Positions 50,572-59,925 of a DNA stretch of 64,000 nucleotides are shown piece by piece; position 1 is the first letter of the stretch; every line of letters starts with the position of its first letter. The DNA comes from Micromonospora matsumotoense (GTDB taxonomy: Bacteria; Actinomycetota; Actinomycetes; Mycobacteriales; Micromonosporaceae), in NCBI RefSeq assembly GCF_900091525.1, contig NZ_FMCU01000002.1, positions 558,001 through 622,000 of the forward strand. Reading direction: 5' to 3'. Below the pieces are notes generated by a model. It had not been told where the DNA came from. It saw nothing but the letters and a program-made list of their open reading frames with translations, and did not search any database. A program made the position numbers and the translations under genes.

Positions 50572-51570
50572 ATGTTGCGCCCCGACGTCCCCGTCCTGCC
50601 CCGCGCCTCGGTCCGCCCGGCGCTCACCGGCACACCGGTCGACTTCACCGAGGCGTGGCTGCGTAACCGTCGGTTATCGGCGCACACCCGCGACGCGTAC
50701 CGGCGCGACATCGCCGGCTGGCTCACCTGGTGCGCCGCCGGTGACCTGGACCCGCTGCGGGCCAACTTCCTCGACGTCAACGCCTACGCCCGGCAGTTGG
50801 AGGCCACCCCGTCGGCGCGCAGCGGGCGGCCGTTGACCCCGGCCACCGTCGCCCGGAAACTCTCCGCGCTGTCCAGCTGGTACGAATTCCTGGTCAAGCT
50901 GCGGGCGGTGGACGCCAACCCCGTCTCCGGTGCCGACCGTCCGCGCATCGACCGGGACCACTCGGCGACCGTCGGGCTCACCCCGCAGGAGGTCGACGCC
51001 CTGCTGGCCGCCGCCGACACCGACACCGGTCCGACGGCCGCCCGTAACCGGGCCGCCGTCGCCCTGCTCGCCGACCTCGGCCTGCGGGTCGGCGAACTGG
51101 TCTCGCTCGACCTGGCCGACCTCGGGGCCGAGCGGGGACACCGCAGCGTCCGGTTCGTCGGCAAGGGCGGCAAGCCGCGCCGTCGTGCGCTCACCCCCGG
51201 CACTGCGTACGCGGTGGACGCCTACCTGGCCGACCGGGCGGCGACGGCGGGAGTCAGCGTCGACGCGTTGACCGGCCCGCTGCTGGCCACCGCCACCGGT
51301 GGCCGCCTCGACCGGCACTCGGTGTTCCGGCTGGTCCGCCGGTTGGCCGAAGCCGCCGGCATCGCGGCGGCGGCGAAGCTCTCCCCGCACTCGCTGCGGC
51401 ACGCCTTCGCCACCACCGCCCGCGAGGAGGGGGTCCCGTTGGAGGACGTCCAGGACGCGATGGGGCACGCCGACCCGCGGACCACCCGCCGCTACGACCG
51501 GGACCGGCACAACCTCGACCGCGACCCGGCGTACGTCATCTGGGCGGCCCGGGCACGGCGGCGCAGCTGA
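50572..51570 (+). CDS. Tyrosine recombinase, XerC/XerD-like
   Basis: A 332-residue recombinase with an N-terminal SAM-like domain (SAHTRDAYRRDIAGWLTW) and a catalytic domain with all expected residues: Arg in LGLRVGEL, Lys in VGKGGKPRR, His-x2-Arg in SPHSLRHAFATT, His in MGHADP and Tyr in TRRYDR. It is intact, unlike the recombinase at 45.3-46.2 kb. No tRNA or att-like repeat is seen next to it, so it may be a stand-alone recombinase rather than a phage integrase. Confidence 0.88.
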   Translation: MLRPDVPVLPRASVRPALTGTPVDFTEAWLRNRRLSAHTRDAYRRDIAGWLTWCAAGDLDPLRANFLDVNAYARQLEATPSARSGRPLTPATVARKLSALSSWYEFLVKLRAVDANPVSGADRPRIDRDHSATVGLTPQEVDALLAAADTDTGPTAARNRAAVALLADLGLRVGELVSLDLADLGAERGHRSVRFVGKGGKPRRRALTPGTAYAVDAYLADRAATAGVSVDALTGPLLATATGGRLDRHSVFRLVRRLAEAAGIAAAAKLSPHSLRHAFATTAREEGVPLEDVQDAMGHADPRTTRRYDRDRHNLDRDPAYVIWAARARRRS

Positions 51571-51584
51571 GAAAACCGATTGAC

Positions 51585-51602
51585 GGAGTAAGCGCTCACT
51601 CC
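51585..51602. promoter_or_regulatory. TetR operator candidate
   Basis: GGAGTAAGC-GCTCACTCC, an 18-bp palindrome with one mismatched pair, directly after a TTGACG -35 candidate (51580-51585) and 13 bp before the TetR start. An AGTGAGCGCTCACT-like core is common for TetR autoregulation. Confidence 0.7.
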
Positions 51603-51615
51603 CGAGCCTGATGTC

Positions 51616-52209
51616 ATGACGGCACCCGGGGGACGTCGGCGTCGCGCGCCGGCCATGAACGCCGACCGACGCCGCGCCATGATCGTGCAGACGGCCCTAC
51701 CGTTGCTGACCCGCCGGGGCACCGCCCTGACCACCGCCGAGGTGGCGCGGGCCGCCGGGATCGGCGAGGCGACGGTGTTCCGCGCCTTCGCCGACAAACA
51801 GGCGCTGCTCGACGCCTGCGTGGCCGAGGTGCTGCGACCTGACGCGCTGCTCGACCGGTTGACCCGGATCGACCGGGAACAGGCCCTCACCGGCCGGCTC
51901 ACCGAGGCCGCCACGGTGATCCACGCTCACCTGGCCCGACTGGGTGCGGTGCTGGGCGCCCTGCACGCCGCCGGCCGGTCCCGCCAGACCCCACCGCCGA
52001 CCGGCGCGGCGGTGGGGGCGGTCCGGGCGGCGGTGGCCGCGCTGTTCACCCCCGACTCCGACCGGTTGCGCCTGCCGGCCGACCGGCTCGCCGACCTCTT
52101 CCTCGGCCTGCTGTCCCCACCCGGGCCGCTGGGCACCGCACCGCCGTCGACCACCGCACTGGTCGACCTGTTCCTGCACGGCACACTCACCCACCCCGAC
52201 GGCCACTGA
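51616..52209 (+). CDS. TetR family transcriptional regulator
   Basis: A 197-residue regulator with HTH AMIVQTALPLLTRRGTALTTAEVARAAGIGEATVFRAFADKQALLDAC (about 20-67). The operator-like palindrome in its own promoter indicates autoregulation. No divergent target exists here (the recombinase lies upstream on the same strand), and the next gene converges, so other targets are outside the window. Confidence 0.85.
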   Translation: MTAPGGRRRRAPAMNADRRRAMIVQTALPLLTRRGTALTTAEVARAAGIGEATVFRAFADKQALLDACVAEVLRPDALLDRLTRIDREQALTGRLTEAATVIHAHLARLGAVLGALHAAGRSRQTPPPTGAAVGAVRAAVAALFTPDSDRLRLPADRLADLFLGLLSPPGPLGTAPPSTTALVDLFLHGTLTHPDGH

Positions 52210-52242
52210 CCCCCCGGCCGTCGGGGCGACGGGACCTTGTGG

Positions 52243-53949
52243 TCAGCAGAGCAGGTCGAGGTGGTGGTGGGCGTCGGCGGAAACGTCCTCGTGCCGCAGC
52301 CACCGCCGGGCCCACAACCGGGCGGCCACCTCGGCCTGCCCGTCACCCCACCCGGCGTGTTCGACCAGCAACGCCGTGGCCAGCGCGTACGCCATCCGCA
52401 GGGCGAGCCCCCGCGCGCCGGCCAGCACCGCCACCGCAGCCGGGTCGGCGGCGACCTCGTCGAGGATGACCCGCAGCTCCCCGGCCACCGTGGCGAGGGT
52501 GTCGGCCAGTGCCGGGGCCAACGGCCGGGCCAGGTCCACCGCCCCGGCCAACCGACGCAGCAGCGGTGCACCGGCGTCCTCCCGGGTGACCGCACGCAGC
52601 ACGTCCAGGGCCAGCACGTTGGTGGTGCCCTCCCAGATCGGCAGCACCTGGGCGTCACGCAGCAGCCTCGGCACACCGGTGTCCTCGACGTAACCGGCCC
52701 CGCCGAACGCCTCCCCGTACTCGGCGGCGGCGGCCACCGCCAACCGGCCGGTGGCCAGTTTCGCCAACGGCGCCACCACCCGCAGTTCGGCGGCGGCCGC
52801 CGGGTCGGCGCCCACCTCCACCCGACCGAGCAACGCGAACGCGTGCCCCGCCAGGGCGAACGCCCCCGCCGCGTCGACCGCCAACGCGCCGAGGGTGGCC
52901 CGGTGCAGGGGGTTGTCCGCCAACGGCCCACCCGCGACGTGCCGGCTCCGCGCGTACGCCCGGGCGTAGGCCAGGCCCCGACGCATCCCGGACGCCGCCG
53001 CCGACGCGTTGTGCACCCGGGTCACCACCACCAGGGTCATCGCCCGCACCAGTCCCGGCACCGTCGGGTCACCCAACGGCAGCGCGTACGCGTCGCGCAG
53101 CCCGATCTCGGCGGTCGGCAACGCCCGGGTGCCCAGCTTGTCCTTGAGCCGGCGCACCACCACCCCGGGGGCGGGGCCGTGCGGCGCGGCGGTGGCCCCG
53201 GCCAGCGGCGAGTCGACGGCGTACCGGGGCACCAGGAACGGGGCGAGGACCCGGCTGCCCCGGCCGGCGCCCTCCGGCCGGGCCAACGCCACCGCCATCG
53301 CCGCGTCGGCGGCCGAGCAGAACCACTTCTCCCCGCTCAGCCGCCACGACCCGTCGGCGGCCGGCCGCCCGAGCGTGGTGGTGCGCGACAGGTCGGAGCC
53401 GCCCTGCGACTCGGTCATCCACTGCCCACTGACGATCGCCGTGTCCGGGTCGGTGGAGATCAGCCGGGGCAGCCAGGCGTCGCGTACCTGCGGGTCGACC
53501 TCCGGGGTGCTCAGCAGCGCGGCCGCGCCGTCGGCCATCGCCACCGGGCAGGAGAAAGTGGCCGACTCCGGCCCGTACAGGTGCAGCAGGGCGTGCTGGA
53601 CGACGCGGGCGGCGGCCCCCCACGTGCCGCGCGCCGACTCCAGGTAGGGCAGGGCGACCACGGCGTGCCGGGCGGCGGCGGCCCGCTGCGCCCGCCAACC
53701 GGCGCTGGTGTCGATCCGGTCGACGCGGGCACCCCACGGGTCGTAGCGGACCAGCGTCGGCGGGTGGGCCTCGGCGTCGGCGTGCGCGACGCGCAGCGGC
53801 CCGACGACGTCGGCGGCCAGCGCGGTCAGCCGCCCCTGCGCGGCGGCGTGTCCGGCCTCACCGAGTTGCCGGGTCAGCCAGGACCGCAACAGCGGATCAC
53901 CGGCGTACGGGTCGTCGATGTCCGGCACCGGCTGCACGTGGCGGCTCAT
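52243..53949 (-). CDS. Acyl-CoA dehydrogenase, AidB-like
   Basis: A 568-residue flavoprotein of the AidB branch: GQWMTESQGGSDLSRTTT is the flavin-contacting acyl-CoA dehydrogenase motif, RRLKDKLGTRALPTAEI follows, and the C-terminal FGGAGYVEDTGVPRLLRDAQVLPIWEGTTNVLALDVLR is characteristic of AidB/IBR-type members. AidB in E. coli binds DNA and protects against alkylation. Actinobacterial homologues may act on acyl-CoA. ATG 53949 is chosen over a frame start at 54207. Confidence 0.87.
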   Translation of the reverse strand: MSRHVQPVPDIDDPYAGDPLLRSWLTRQLGEAGHAAAQGRLTALAADVVGPLRVAHADAEAHPPTLVRYDPWGARVDRIDTSAGWRAQRAAAARHAVVALPYLESARGTWGAAARVVQHALLHLYGPESATFSCPVAMADGAAALLSTPEVDPQVRDAWLPRLISTDPDTAIVSGQWMTESQGGSDLSRTTTLGRPAADGSWRLSGEKWFCSAADAAMAVALARPEGAGRGSRVLAPFLVPRYAVDSPLAGATAAPHGPAPGVVVRRLKDKLGTRALPTAEIGLRDAYALPLGDPTVPGLVRAMTLVVVTRVHNASAAASGMRRGLAYARAYARSRHVAGGPLADNPLHRATLGALAVDAAGAFALAGHAFALLGRVEVGADPAAAAELRVVAPLAKLATGRLAVAAAAEYGEAFGGAGYVEDTGVPRLLRDAQVLPIWEGTTNVLALDVLRAVTREDAGAPLLRRLAGAVDLARPLAPALADTLATVAGELRVILDEVAADPAAVAVLAGARGLALRMAYALATALLVEHAGWGDGQAEVAARLWARRWLRHEDVSADAHHHLDLLC

Positions 53950-54058
53950 CCGTCGCTCCTTCACCAGGGTGTCCGCCGACGGTAGACGATCGCACCGGCG
54001 GCGCGACAGGGGGCGAAGCGGCTGCGCGGGGCGGCCCCGGCGCATACCGTCGCAGGTG

Positions 54059-54517
54059 ATGGGCGTGGAACAGGCGTGGACCCGGCCGGCGCGGCGGCAC
54101 CGCCCGGTGCGCACCGGGCTGTTCCTGGGCGGCCTCGCCGTCGGCCTGTGCCTGGTCGGGGTGGCCGGGTTGGGCCTGTGGAACGTGCAGGTCGTGGTGG
54201 GCGCCACCGGCCCGGTGCGGGAGAGCGCCGACGGGTTCTTCCGGGAACTGTCCGCCGGGCAGGTGGACCAGGCCTACCGGCGGCTCTGCGCGCAGACCCG
54301 TGGCCGGTGGAGCGAGGTCGGCTTCGCCGGGTGGGTCCGCACCCCGCCGGTGGTCACCGGCTACGAGATCCTCGACGTGTCGGTGCGCACCAAGGGGGGC
54401 CGGCCGGCCGGTGAGGTGGCCGTGCGGGTCACCCGTGACGGCGGGGCCGCCGAAGAGCGTGGACTGCCGGTGGTGAAGGAGGACGGGAAGTGGCGGATCT
54501 GCGGCGACCCGTACTGA
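54059..54517 (+). CDS. Membrane-anchored small protein, DUF4878/NTF2-like
   Basis: A 152-residue protein with a basic N-terminus, one membrane segment at about 18-40 and an exported domain of about 100 residues. ESADGFFRELSAGQVDQAYRRLCAQTRGRW and the closing VVKEDGKWRICGDPY have the pattern of NTF2-like DUF4878 domains of actinobacterial lipoproteins and membrane proteins. Function unknown. A GTG at 54057 overlaps the ATG used. Confidence 0.7.
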   Translation: MGVEQAWTRPARRHRPVRTGLFLGGLAVGLCLVGVAGLGLWNVQVVVGATGPVRESADGFFRELSAGQVDQAYRRLCAQTRGRWSEVGFAGWVRTPPVVTGYEILDVSVRTKGGRPAGEVAVRVTRDGGAAEERGLPVVKEDGKWRICGDPY

Positions 54518-54550
54518 CCGCGCGGCCGACTGGTCACGGGTCGTGGTGAC

Positions 54551-55267
54551 TCAGGCGCGCGGGCCGAGATCACCCGAGCGGTAGTGCCGCCGGCACAGCA
54601 CCTGGTAGCGCACGTCGGCGGTGTCGACGGTGTCACCGATGACGACCTGGGCGCCCTCGCGGACCACCCGGCCGGCGACGACCCGGGCGTTGAGCAGCCC
54701 CTCCCGGCCGCACCAGCACAGCACCTCCACCTGGATGCGGGCCACCTCGTCGGCCAGTTCGAACAGCCGCCGGGCGGCGGGGAACAGGCAGGACCGGAAG
54801 TCGGTGGCCAGGCCGAAGGCGTACACGTCGACGTCGTAGCCGTCGACCAGTTCGGCCATCTGCTCGACGTGCGCCACGTCGTAGAACGACGCCTCGTCGC
54901 AGATCAGGTAGTCGATGCGGACCCCCTCGGCCCAGGTGTCGCGGACCAGGGCACGCAGGTCCAACGTGTCGGTCACCTCGACCGCCGAGTGGGCCAGCCC
55001 GATGCGGGTGGTCACCTGCGGGCCCAACGACCGGTCGATGCGGGTGGTGACCAGACCCCGCCGCCCCTGCCGGGCGTGGTTGTAGTTCATCTGCAACGCC
55101 ATCGTCGACTTGCCGCAGTCCATCGGACCCCAGAAGAACTTCAACGCGGCGGCGTGCAACGGGCGGCCGTCGACACCCCGCGCGGCGGCACAGCCGGTCC
55201 CCCCGTCGTCCGGGCCCGGGAGCGGGCGGGCCAGGCAGGTGGGGGTGGCAGCGGCGTCGTCGGTCAC
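54551..55267 (-). CDS. tdk: Thymidine kinase
   Basis: A type II thymidine kinase of 238 residues for pyrimidine salvage. The P-loop is GPMDCGKST at about 47-55, the Walker-B-like motif is YLICDEASFYD, the lasso region has YGLATDF-type AFGLATDFRS, and a zinc site is suggested by CWCGREG and CRRHY. The first 40 residues are an unusual Ala/Pro-rich extension; an internal start near residue 40 is possible. Many actinomycetes lack this enzyme type, so its presence is mildly notable. Confidence 0.9.
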   Translation of the reverse strand: MTDDAAATPTCLARPLPGPDDGGTGCAAARGVDGRPLHAAALKFFWGPMDCGKSTMALQMNYNHARQGRRGLVTTRIDRSLGPQVTTRIGLAHSAVEVTDTLDLRALVRDTWAEGVRIDYLICDEASFYDVAHVEQMAELVDGYDVDVYAFGLATDFRSCLFPAARRLFELADEVARIQVEVLCWCGREGLLNARVVAGRVVREGAQVVIGDTVDTADVRYQVLCRRHYRSGDLGPRA

Positions 55268-55312
55268 GTCGGGGCAGCCTAGCCCATCGGCACGGGTGGA
55301 TCGGGCCGGTGG

Positions 55313-56704
55313 TCAGAGCACCCGGGGCGGGGTGTTGCCGGCGGCGAGGATGGCCCGGCGCATCGGCACGGCCGCCAACAACGCGAACCCGACCACGAAG
55401 AAGATCAGCAGCGAGACCAGACCCACCCGGTAGGAGGAGGTGAGCTGGAAGACCAACCCGAACGCCAGCGGGCCGAGCCAACTGGTGCCCTTGTCGCTGA
55501 TCTCGTAGAACCCGTAGTACTCGCCCTCCTTGCCGGCGGGGATGAGCTGACTGAACAGCGACCGGCTCAACGCCTGGCTGCCGCCGAGGACCAGGCCGAT
55601 CGCCGCACCGAGGATCATGAACGGCAGCGGCGCCTCGGCGGGCAACCGGAACGCGCCGAGGATCACCCCCGTCCACAGCACCAACGACAGCAGCACCGTC
55701 TTCCACGCGCCGATGCGCCGGGCCAACGCGCCCAACCCCAGCGCCCCGCCGAAGGCGAGGAACTGCACCAGCAGGATCGTCACGATCAGGGTGCTCTGCC
55801 CCAGCCGCAACTCCTCGGTGCCGTACTGGCTGGCCAGGGTGATCACCGTCTGGATGCCGTCGTTGTAGACCAGGAACGCCAGCAGGAAGTACAGCGTCAA
55901 CGGATACGCCTTGATCTCCCGCAGGGTCCGACCCAGTTGCCGGAACCCGTCGGTGACCACGTTGCGGCCGCCACCACGCACCGCCTCGACGGTGGGATGC
56001 TCCCGCAGCCACCGCAACGGCACCAGGGTGAACACCGCCCACCACACCCCGGCCGACACGATCGACCAGCGGGCCAGGTCCAGGGTGCGCTGCGGATTGC
56101 CGTCCTCACTGAGCAGGGTGACGGCCACCAGGTTCAACGCCAGCAGCACACCGCCGCCGAGGTAGCCGATGGCCCAGCCGCGACTGGACACGGCGTCGCG
56201 TTCGTCGGGGCCGGCGAGCTGCGGCAGGAACGAGTTGTACACCACCACCGCCGCCCCGAAGGCGATGTTGGCGACCAGGAACAGCGCCCCACCGAGCAGG
56301 TACCGCTCGCCGGTGACCAACGCCATCGCGATGGTCGCCCCGGCCCCGGTGAACGCCGCGCCGGCCAACAGCCGCTTCTTGTGCATGGTCCGGTCGGCGA
56401 TCGCCCCCACCACGGGCAGCACGAACACGGTCAGGAACACCGACAACGAGATCAGGTACGGGTAGTACGAGCCGGCGGCCACCCGGATGCCCAGCGGGTG
56501 CACGTACCCGTCGCAGCTGTCCGCGCCGAGTTCACAGCCGGCGGCCAACTCGGTGACGGTGGTGAGGAACGGGCCGAGGAAGACCGTGATGACGGTGGTC
56601 TGGAAGGCCGAGTTGGCCCAGTCGTACAGGTACCAGCCACGCCGTTCCCGGCGCAGGCCCGCCGGGGCGTCGACGACGGTGGGGGTGGTGACCGGGTCGG
56701 CCAT
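55313..56704 (-). CDS. MFS transporter, UMF1/Atg22-like
   Basis: A 463-residue protein with about 12 segments. WYLYDWANSAFQTTVITVFLGPFL is the UMF1 (DUF/Atg22) opening, with GAIADRTMHKKRLL in the first cytoplasmic loop and GGSQALSRSLFSQLIPAGKEGEYYGFYEISDKGTSWLGPL in the second half. Fungal Atg22 exports amino acids from vacuoles; the bacterial cargo is unknown. It starts 15 bp upstream of the GDPD stop on the opposite reading direction of the operon, so the two genes are transcribed together with GDPD first. Confidence 0.87.
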   Translation of the reverse strand: MADPVTTPTVVDAPAGLRRERRGWYLYDWANSAFQTTVITVFLGPFLTTVTELAAGCELGADSCDGYVHPLGIRVAAGSYYPYLISLSVFLTVFVLPVVGAIADRTMHKKRLLAGAAFTGAGATIAMALVTGERYLLGGALFLVANIAFGAAVVVYNSFLPQLAGPDERDAVSSRGWAIGYLGGGVLLALNLVAVTLLSEDGNPQRTLDLARWSIVSAGVWWAVFTLVPLRWLREHPTVEAVRGGGRNVVTDGFRQLGRTLREIKAYPLTLYFLLAFLVYNDGIQTVITLASQYGTEELRLGQSTLIVTILLVQFLAFGGALGLGALARRIGAWKTVLLSLVLWTGVILGAFRLPAEAPLPFMILGAAIGLVLGGSQALSRSLFSQLIPAGKEGEYYGFYEISDKGTSWLGPLAFGLVFQLTSSYRVGLVSLLIFFVVGFALLAAVPMRRAILAAGNTPPRVL

Positions 56705-56719
56705 CGCGGTCCTCGGGGC

Positions 56720-57487
56720 TCAGGCGGCCCAGAGGCCGCGGCTGCGGTAGACGTCGCGCAGCACGCCGACGTGATCGGTCATGATGCCATCCACACCACG
56801 ATCAAGTAAGTCGTGCATCTGGACAGGTTCGTCGATCGTCCAGACGTGCACCTGCAACCCCAACCGGTGGCAGTAGGACAGGAACCGGCGGTCGACCACC
56901 GGCACCCGCCCGTACCGGGGCGGCACCTGCGCGGCCACCACCGACGGCGGCAACCGCACCGGCCGGCCGTGCCGCGACGCCCACCACAGCCGGGCCACCC
57001 CCCGCATGCCCAGCCCGGTGGCCACCCGCCCCGCGGTGGCCGCCCGCAACCGGGCCAGCCGGGCGTCGCTGAACGACGCCAGCAGCACCCGGTCGGCCGC
57101 GCCGACCCGGGTCACCGCCGCCACCGCCGGGGTGACCCCACCGTCGGCCTTCACGTCGATGTTGAACCGGACCTGCGGCCAACCGGCCAGCACCTCGTCG
57201 AGCCGGGGTACGACCGCCGCGCCGCCGACCCGCACCGACGCCAGGTCGGCCCAGCGCAGGTCGGCGAGGCGTCTCCGGTCCCCGGTGACCCGGTGCAGGG
57301 TGGCGTCGTGGAAGACCACGCACACCCCGTCGGCGGTGCCGTGCACGTCGGTCTCCACGTACCGGTAGCCCAGGTCGACGGCCCGGGTGAACGCGGCGAC
57401 GGTGTTCTCGTCGCCGTCGGTGGCGCCACCGCGGTGGGCGAAGGCCAGCGGGGTGGGGGCGTCCAGGTAACCGGGACGGGTCAGCAC
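56720..57487 (-). CDS. Glycerophosphodiester phosphodiesterase
   Basis: A 255-residue GDPD enzyme that cleaves glycerophosphodiesters to glycerol 3-phosphate and an alcohol. Motifs: AFAHRGGATDGDENTVAAF (catalytic His and Glu), YVETDVHGTADGVCVVFHD (Glu, Asp and second His), and VHVWTIDEPVQMHDLLDRGVDGIMTD at the C-terminus. There is no signal peptide. The acyltransferase gene lies 67 bp upstream on the same strand, so a lipid-turnover pair is possible. Confidence 0.9.
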   Translation of the reverse strand: MLTRPGYLDAPTPLAFAHRGGATDGDENTVAAFTRAVDLGYRYVETDVHGTADGVCVVFHDATLHRVTGDRRRLADLRWADLASVRVGGAAVVPRLDEVLAGWPQVRFNIDVKADGGVTPAVAAVTRVGAADRVLLASFSDARLARLRAATAGRVATGLGMRGVARLWWASRHGRPVRLPPSVVAAQVPPRYGRVPVVDRRFLSYCHRLGLQVHVWTIDEPVQMHDLLDRGVDGIMTDHVGVLRDVYRSRGLWAA

Positions 57488-57554
57488 GCAGCGCAGTATG
57501 CCCGCCCGGCGTGACCGCCGGGTGGCCGACCGGCGATCTTTCGTGGGCGGCGGG

Positions 57555-58331
57555 TCAACTGGCGGTGGGGCGGTGGTGGGTCCGGCTGCTGTCGACGGGG
57601 CGGCCCGGGTCGACGTGCCGGGGCCGGTCGGGTTCGTCGGCGCGCAGCGGGGCCAGGGTGTCGGTGATGGCGTCGATGATCCGGTCGGTGCCGCGACGCG
57701 CCGCGCCGGGCGCGGCGGGGGAGAGGTCCCGCAGGTCCAGTGGCGCCCCGAAGCTGACCCGGATCACCGGGCGGCGCACCAGCGCCCGCCCCAGCCCGCG
57801 CAGCATGCCCCGGGGCGCCTGGTAGGGCAGCACCTCGTGCGACCCCCACTGGGCGACGGGCACCACCGGGGCGCCGCAGGCCATGGCGAGCCGGGCGGTG
57901 CCGGTCTTGCCCCGTTCGGGCCACATGCCGGGGTCGAGGCCGATCCGCCCTTCCGGGTAGACCAGCACCACGGAACCGGCGGTGACCGCGGCGGCGGCGG
58001 CGTCGAGCGCCTGGCGTACGCCGGTGGTGCCCCGGTCGACGCGCAGGTGCCCGGCGTGGCGCATCAGCGCGCCGAGCCCGGGGGTCCGGAACAACCCGCC
58101 GGTGGCCATGAAGCGGGGCGCCATGCCCCGGGCCCGGCAGGCGGCGCCCAGCACGATGGGGTCGAAGGGGCTGATGTGGTTGGCGGCCAGGATCAGCGGT
58201 CCCCGGCGCAGGTGCGCGGGGACGTCCCCGCTGACCTCCAGCCGGGCCAGCGCGGCGACGACCAGCCGGGCGAACAGTTGGGCGGCACGCCAGAACAGTG
58301 GTGGCTGCCAGCCGGGGCGCGGGGTGTCCAT
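57555..58331 (-). CDS. 1-acyl-sn-glycerol-3-phosphate acyltransferase (PlsC-like)
   Basis: A 258-residue acyltransferase of phospholipid synthesis. Block I is AANHISPFDPIVLG (NHx4D), block II has FMATGGLFRTPGLG, and block III is VLVYPEGRIGLD (PEGxR type). A short hydrophobic N-terminal segment would hold it on the membrane. The C-terminal tail is polar and variable. Confidence 0.88.
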   Translation of the reverse strand: MDTPRPGWQPPLFWRAAQLFARLVVAALARLEVSGDVPAHLRRGPLILAANHISPFDPIVLGAACRARGMAPRFMATGGLFRTPGLGALMRHAGHLRVDRGTTGVRQALDAAAAAVTAGSVVLVYPEGRIGLDPGMWPERGKTGTARLAMACGAPVVPVAQWGSHEVLPYQAPRGMLRGLGRALVRRPVIRVSFGAPLDLRDLSPAAPGAARRGTDRIIDAITDTLAPLRADEPDRPRHVDPGRPVDSSRTHHRPTAS

Positions 58332-58458
58332 CAGTCGCCGATGGTCGCACGGGCGTGGGGGAGGACCGGACCCGGGTCGGGCGGCCTGCGGTGATCAGGG
58401 TCATTGGTCCCGGGCCGGATCGGGACCCCTGGCCCTGCCACCCGCCCTACGACAGGCA

Positions 58459-58483
58459 GTAGTATTTACTACGTCTCGTAGTA
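58459..58483. promoter_or_regulatory. TACTAC/GTAGTA operator cluster before cydA
   Basis: Three half-sites in 25 bp: GTAGTA (58459-58464), TACTAC (58467-58472) and GTAGTA (58478-58483). The last two form a perfect TACTACG-TCT-CGTAGTA palindrome (58467-58483), 20 bp before the cydA start. TACTAC-N-GTAGTA sites are typical of BlaI/MecI/CopY-type repressors. No such regulator gene is in the window. Confidence 0.75.
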
Positions 58484-58503
58484 TTAACGGCAGGGGGATC
58501 TCG

Positions 58504-59910
58504 GTGGACGCGTTGGACGTCGCCCGCTGGCAGTTCGGTGTCACCACCGTCTACCACTTTCTCTTCGTACCACTCACCATCGGGCTGTCCGTCCTGGTCG
58601 CCATCCTCCAGACCCGATGGCACCGCACCGGCGACGAGAAATACCTCAAACTCACCAAGTTCTACGGCAAACTCTTCCTGATCAACTTCGCCATGGGAGT
58701 GGTCACCGGCATCGTGCAGGAATTCCAGTTCGGCATGAACTGGTCCGACTACTCCCGCTTCGTCGGCGACATCTTCGGCGCACCCCTGGCCATCGAAGCC
58801 CTGGTCGCCTTCTTCCTCGAATCCACCTTCATCGGCCTGTGGATCTTCGGCTGGGACCGGCTACCCCCACGCCTGCACCTGGCCAGCATCTGGGCCGCCG
58901 CCATCGGCACCAACCTGTCTGCCTACTTCATCCTCGCCGCCAACTCGTTCATGCAGAACCCCGTCGGCTACCGCTTCAACCCCGACACCGGACGCGCCGA
59001 ACTCACCGACTTCGTCGCCGTCCTCACCAACAAGGTCGCCCTGATCACCTTCCCGCACACCCTCGCCGGCGCCTTCCTCGTCGCCGGCTCCCTCGTCACC
59101 ACCGTCGGCCTCTGGCACCTCATGCGCCACCGCACCAGCCCCGACACCGACGCCTACCGGTACGCCACCCGCTTCGGCGCCTGGGTCGTGCTCATCTCCT
59201 CGACCCTGGTCCTGCTCACCGGCGACATCCAAGGCAAGATCATGACCCAGGTGCAGCCGATGAAGATGGCCGCCGCCGAAGGCCTCTACACCACCGAGAG
59301 CCCCGCCTCATTCTCCGTGCTCACCATCGGCAGCCTCGACGGCAGCCGCGAGGTCTTCGCCCTCAAGATCCCCTACCTGCTGTCCTACCTCGGCACCGGC
59401 GACCCCCACGGCACCGTCCACGGCATCAACGACCTCCAGGCCCAGTACGCCAGCCAGTACGGCCCCGGCAGCTACACCCCGATCATCCCGGTCACCTACT
59501 GGAGCTTCCGCTTCATGATCGGCTTCGGACTCGCCGCCGCCGCCATCGCCCTGCTCGTCCTCTGGACCCAACGCAAAGGCCGCACCCCCACCAACCGCTG
59601 GCTGCTGCGCGCCGGCCTGATCATGCCCGCCCTGCCGCTGCTCGCGAACTCCTTCGGCTGGATCTTCACCGAGATGGGCCGCCAACCCTGGATCGTCTTC
59701 GGCGAAATGCTCACCCGCGACGGCGTCTCCCGCAGCGTCTCCCTGACCGAGGTCCTCACCTCCTTCACCGCCTTCACCCTCATCTACGCCGTCCTCGCCG
59801 TCATCGAATTCAAACTCCTGCTCCGCTACGCCCGCGCCGGCGTACCCGACGTCACCCCCACCCCCGACGACACCGACGACGCCGAGCGCCCGCTCGCCTT
59901 CGCCTACTGA
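58504..59910 (+). CDS. cydA: Cytochrome bd ubiquinol/menaquinol oxidase subunit I
   Basis: The haem-bearing subunit of the high-affinity terminal oxidase. The 468-residue product starts VDALDVARWQFGVTTVYHFLFVPLTIGLS with the haem-ligand His. EFQFGMNWSDYSRFVGDIFGAPLAIEALVAFFLESTFIG follows, then the quinol loop and GRQPW near the C-terminus. The Q-loop is short, as in actinobacteria. GTG 58504 follows a CAGGGGGA site. The BlaI-type palindrome upstream suggests regulation by a redox- or antibiotic-responsive repressor rather than by Rex, whose site was not seen. Confidence 0.95.
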   Translation: MDALDVARWQFGVTTVYHFLFVPLTIGLSVLVAILQTRWHRTGDEKYLKLTKFYGKLFLINFAMGVVTGIVQEFQFGMNWSDYSRFVGDIFGAPLAIEALVAFFLESTFIGLWIFGWDRLPPRLHLASIWAAAIGTNLSAYFILAANSFMQNPVGYRFNPDTGRAELTDFVAVLTNKVALITFPHTLAGAFLVAGSLVTTVGLWHLMRHRTSPDTDAYRYATRFGAWVVLISSTLVLLTGDIQGKIMTQVQPMKMAAAEGLYTTESPASFSVLTIGSLDGSREVFALKIPYLLSYLGTGDPHGTVHGINDLQAQYASQYGPGSYTPIIPVTYWSFRFMIGFGLAAAAIALLVLWTQRKGRTPTNRWLLRAGLIMPALPLLANSFGWIFTEMGRQPWIVFGEMLTRDGVSRSVSLTEVLTSFTAFTLIYAVLAVIEFKLLLRYARAGVPDVTPTPDDTDDAERPLAFAY

Positions 59911-59925
59911 TCCCCGGAGCCCCCC

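Noticed and set aside
50572..51570. Phage or integrative-element integrase
   Set aside because: The recombinase is intact, but no adjacent tRNA, direct att-like repeats or excisionase gene is visible, so an integrative element cannot be supported.
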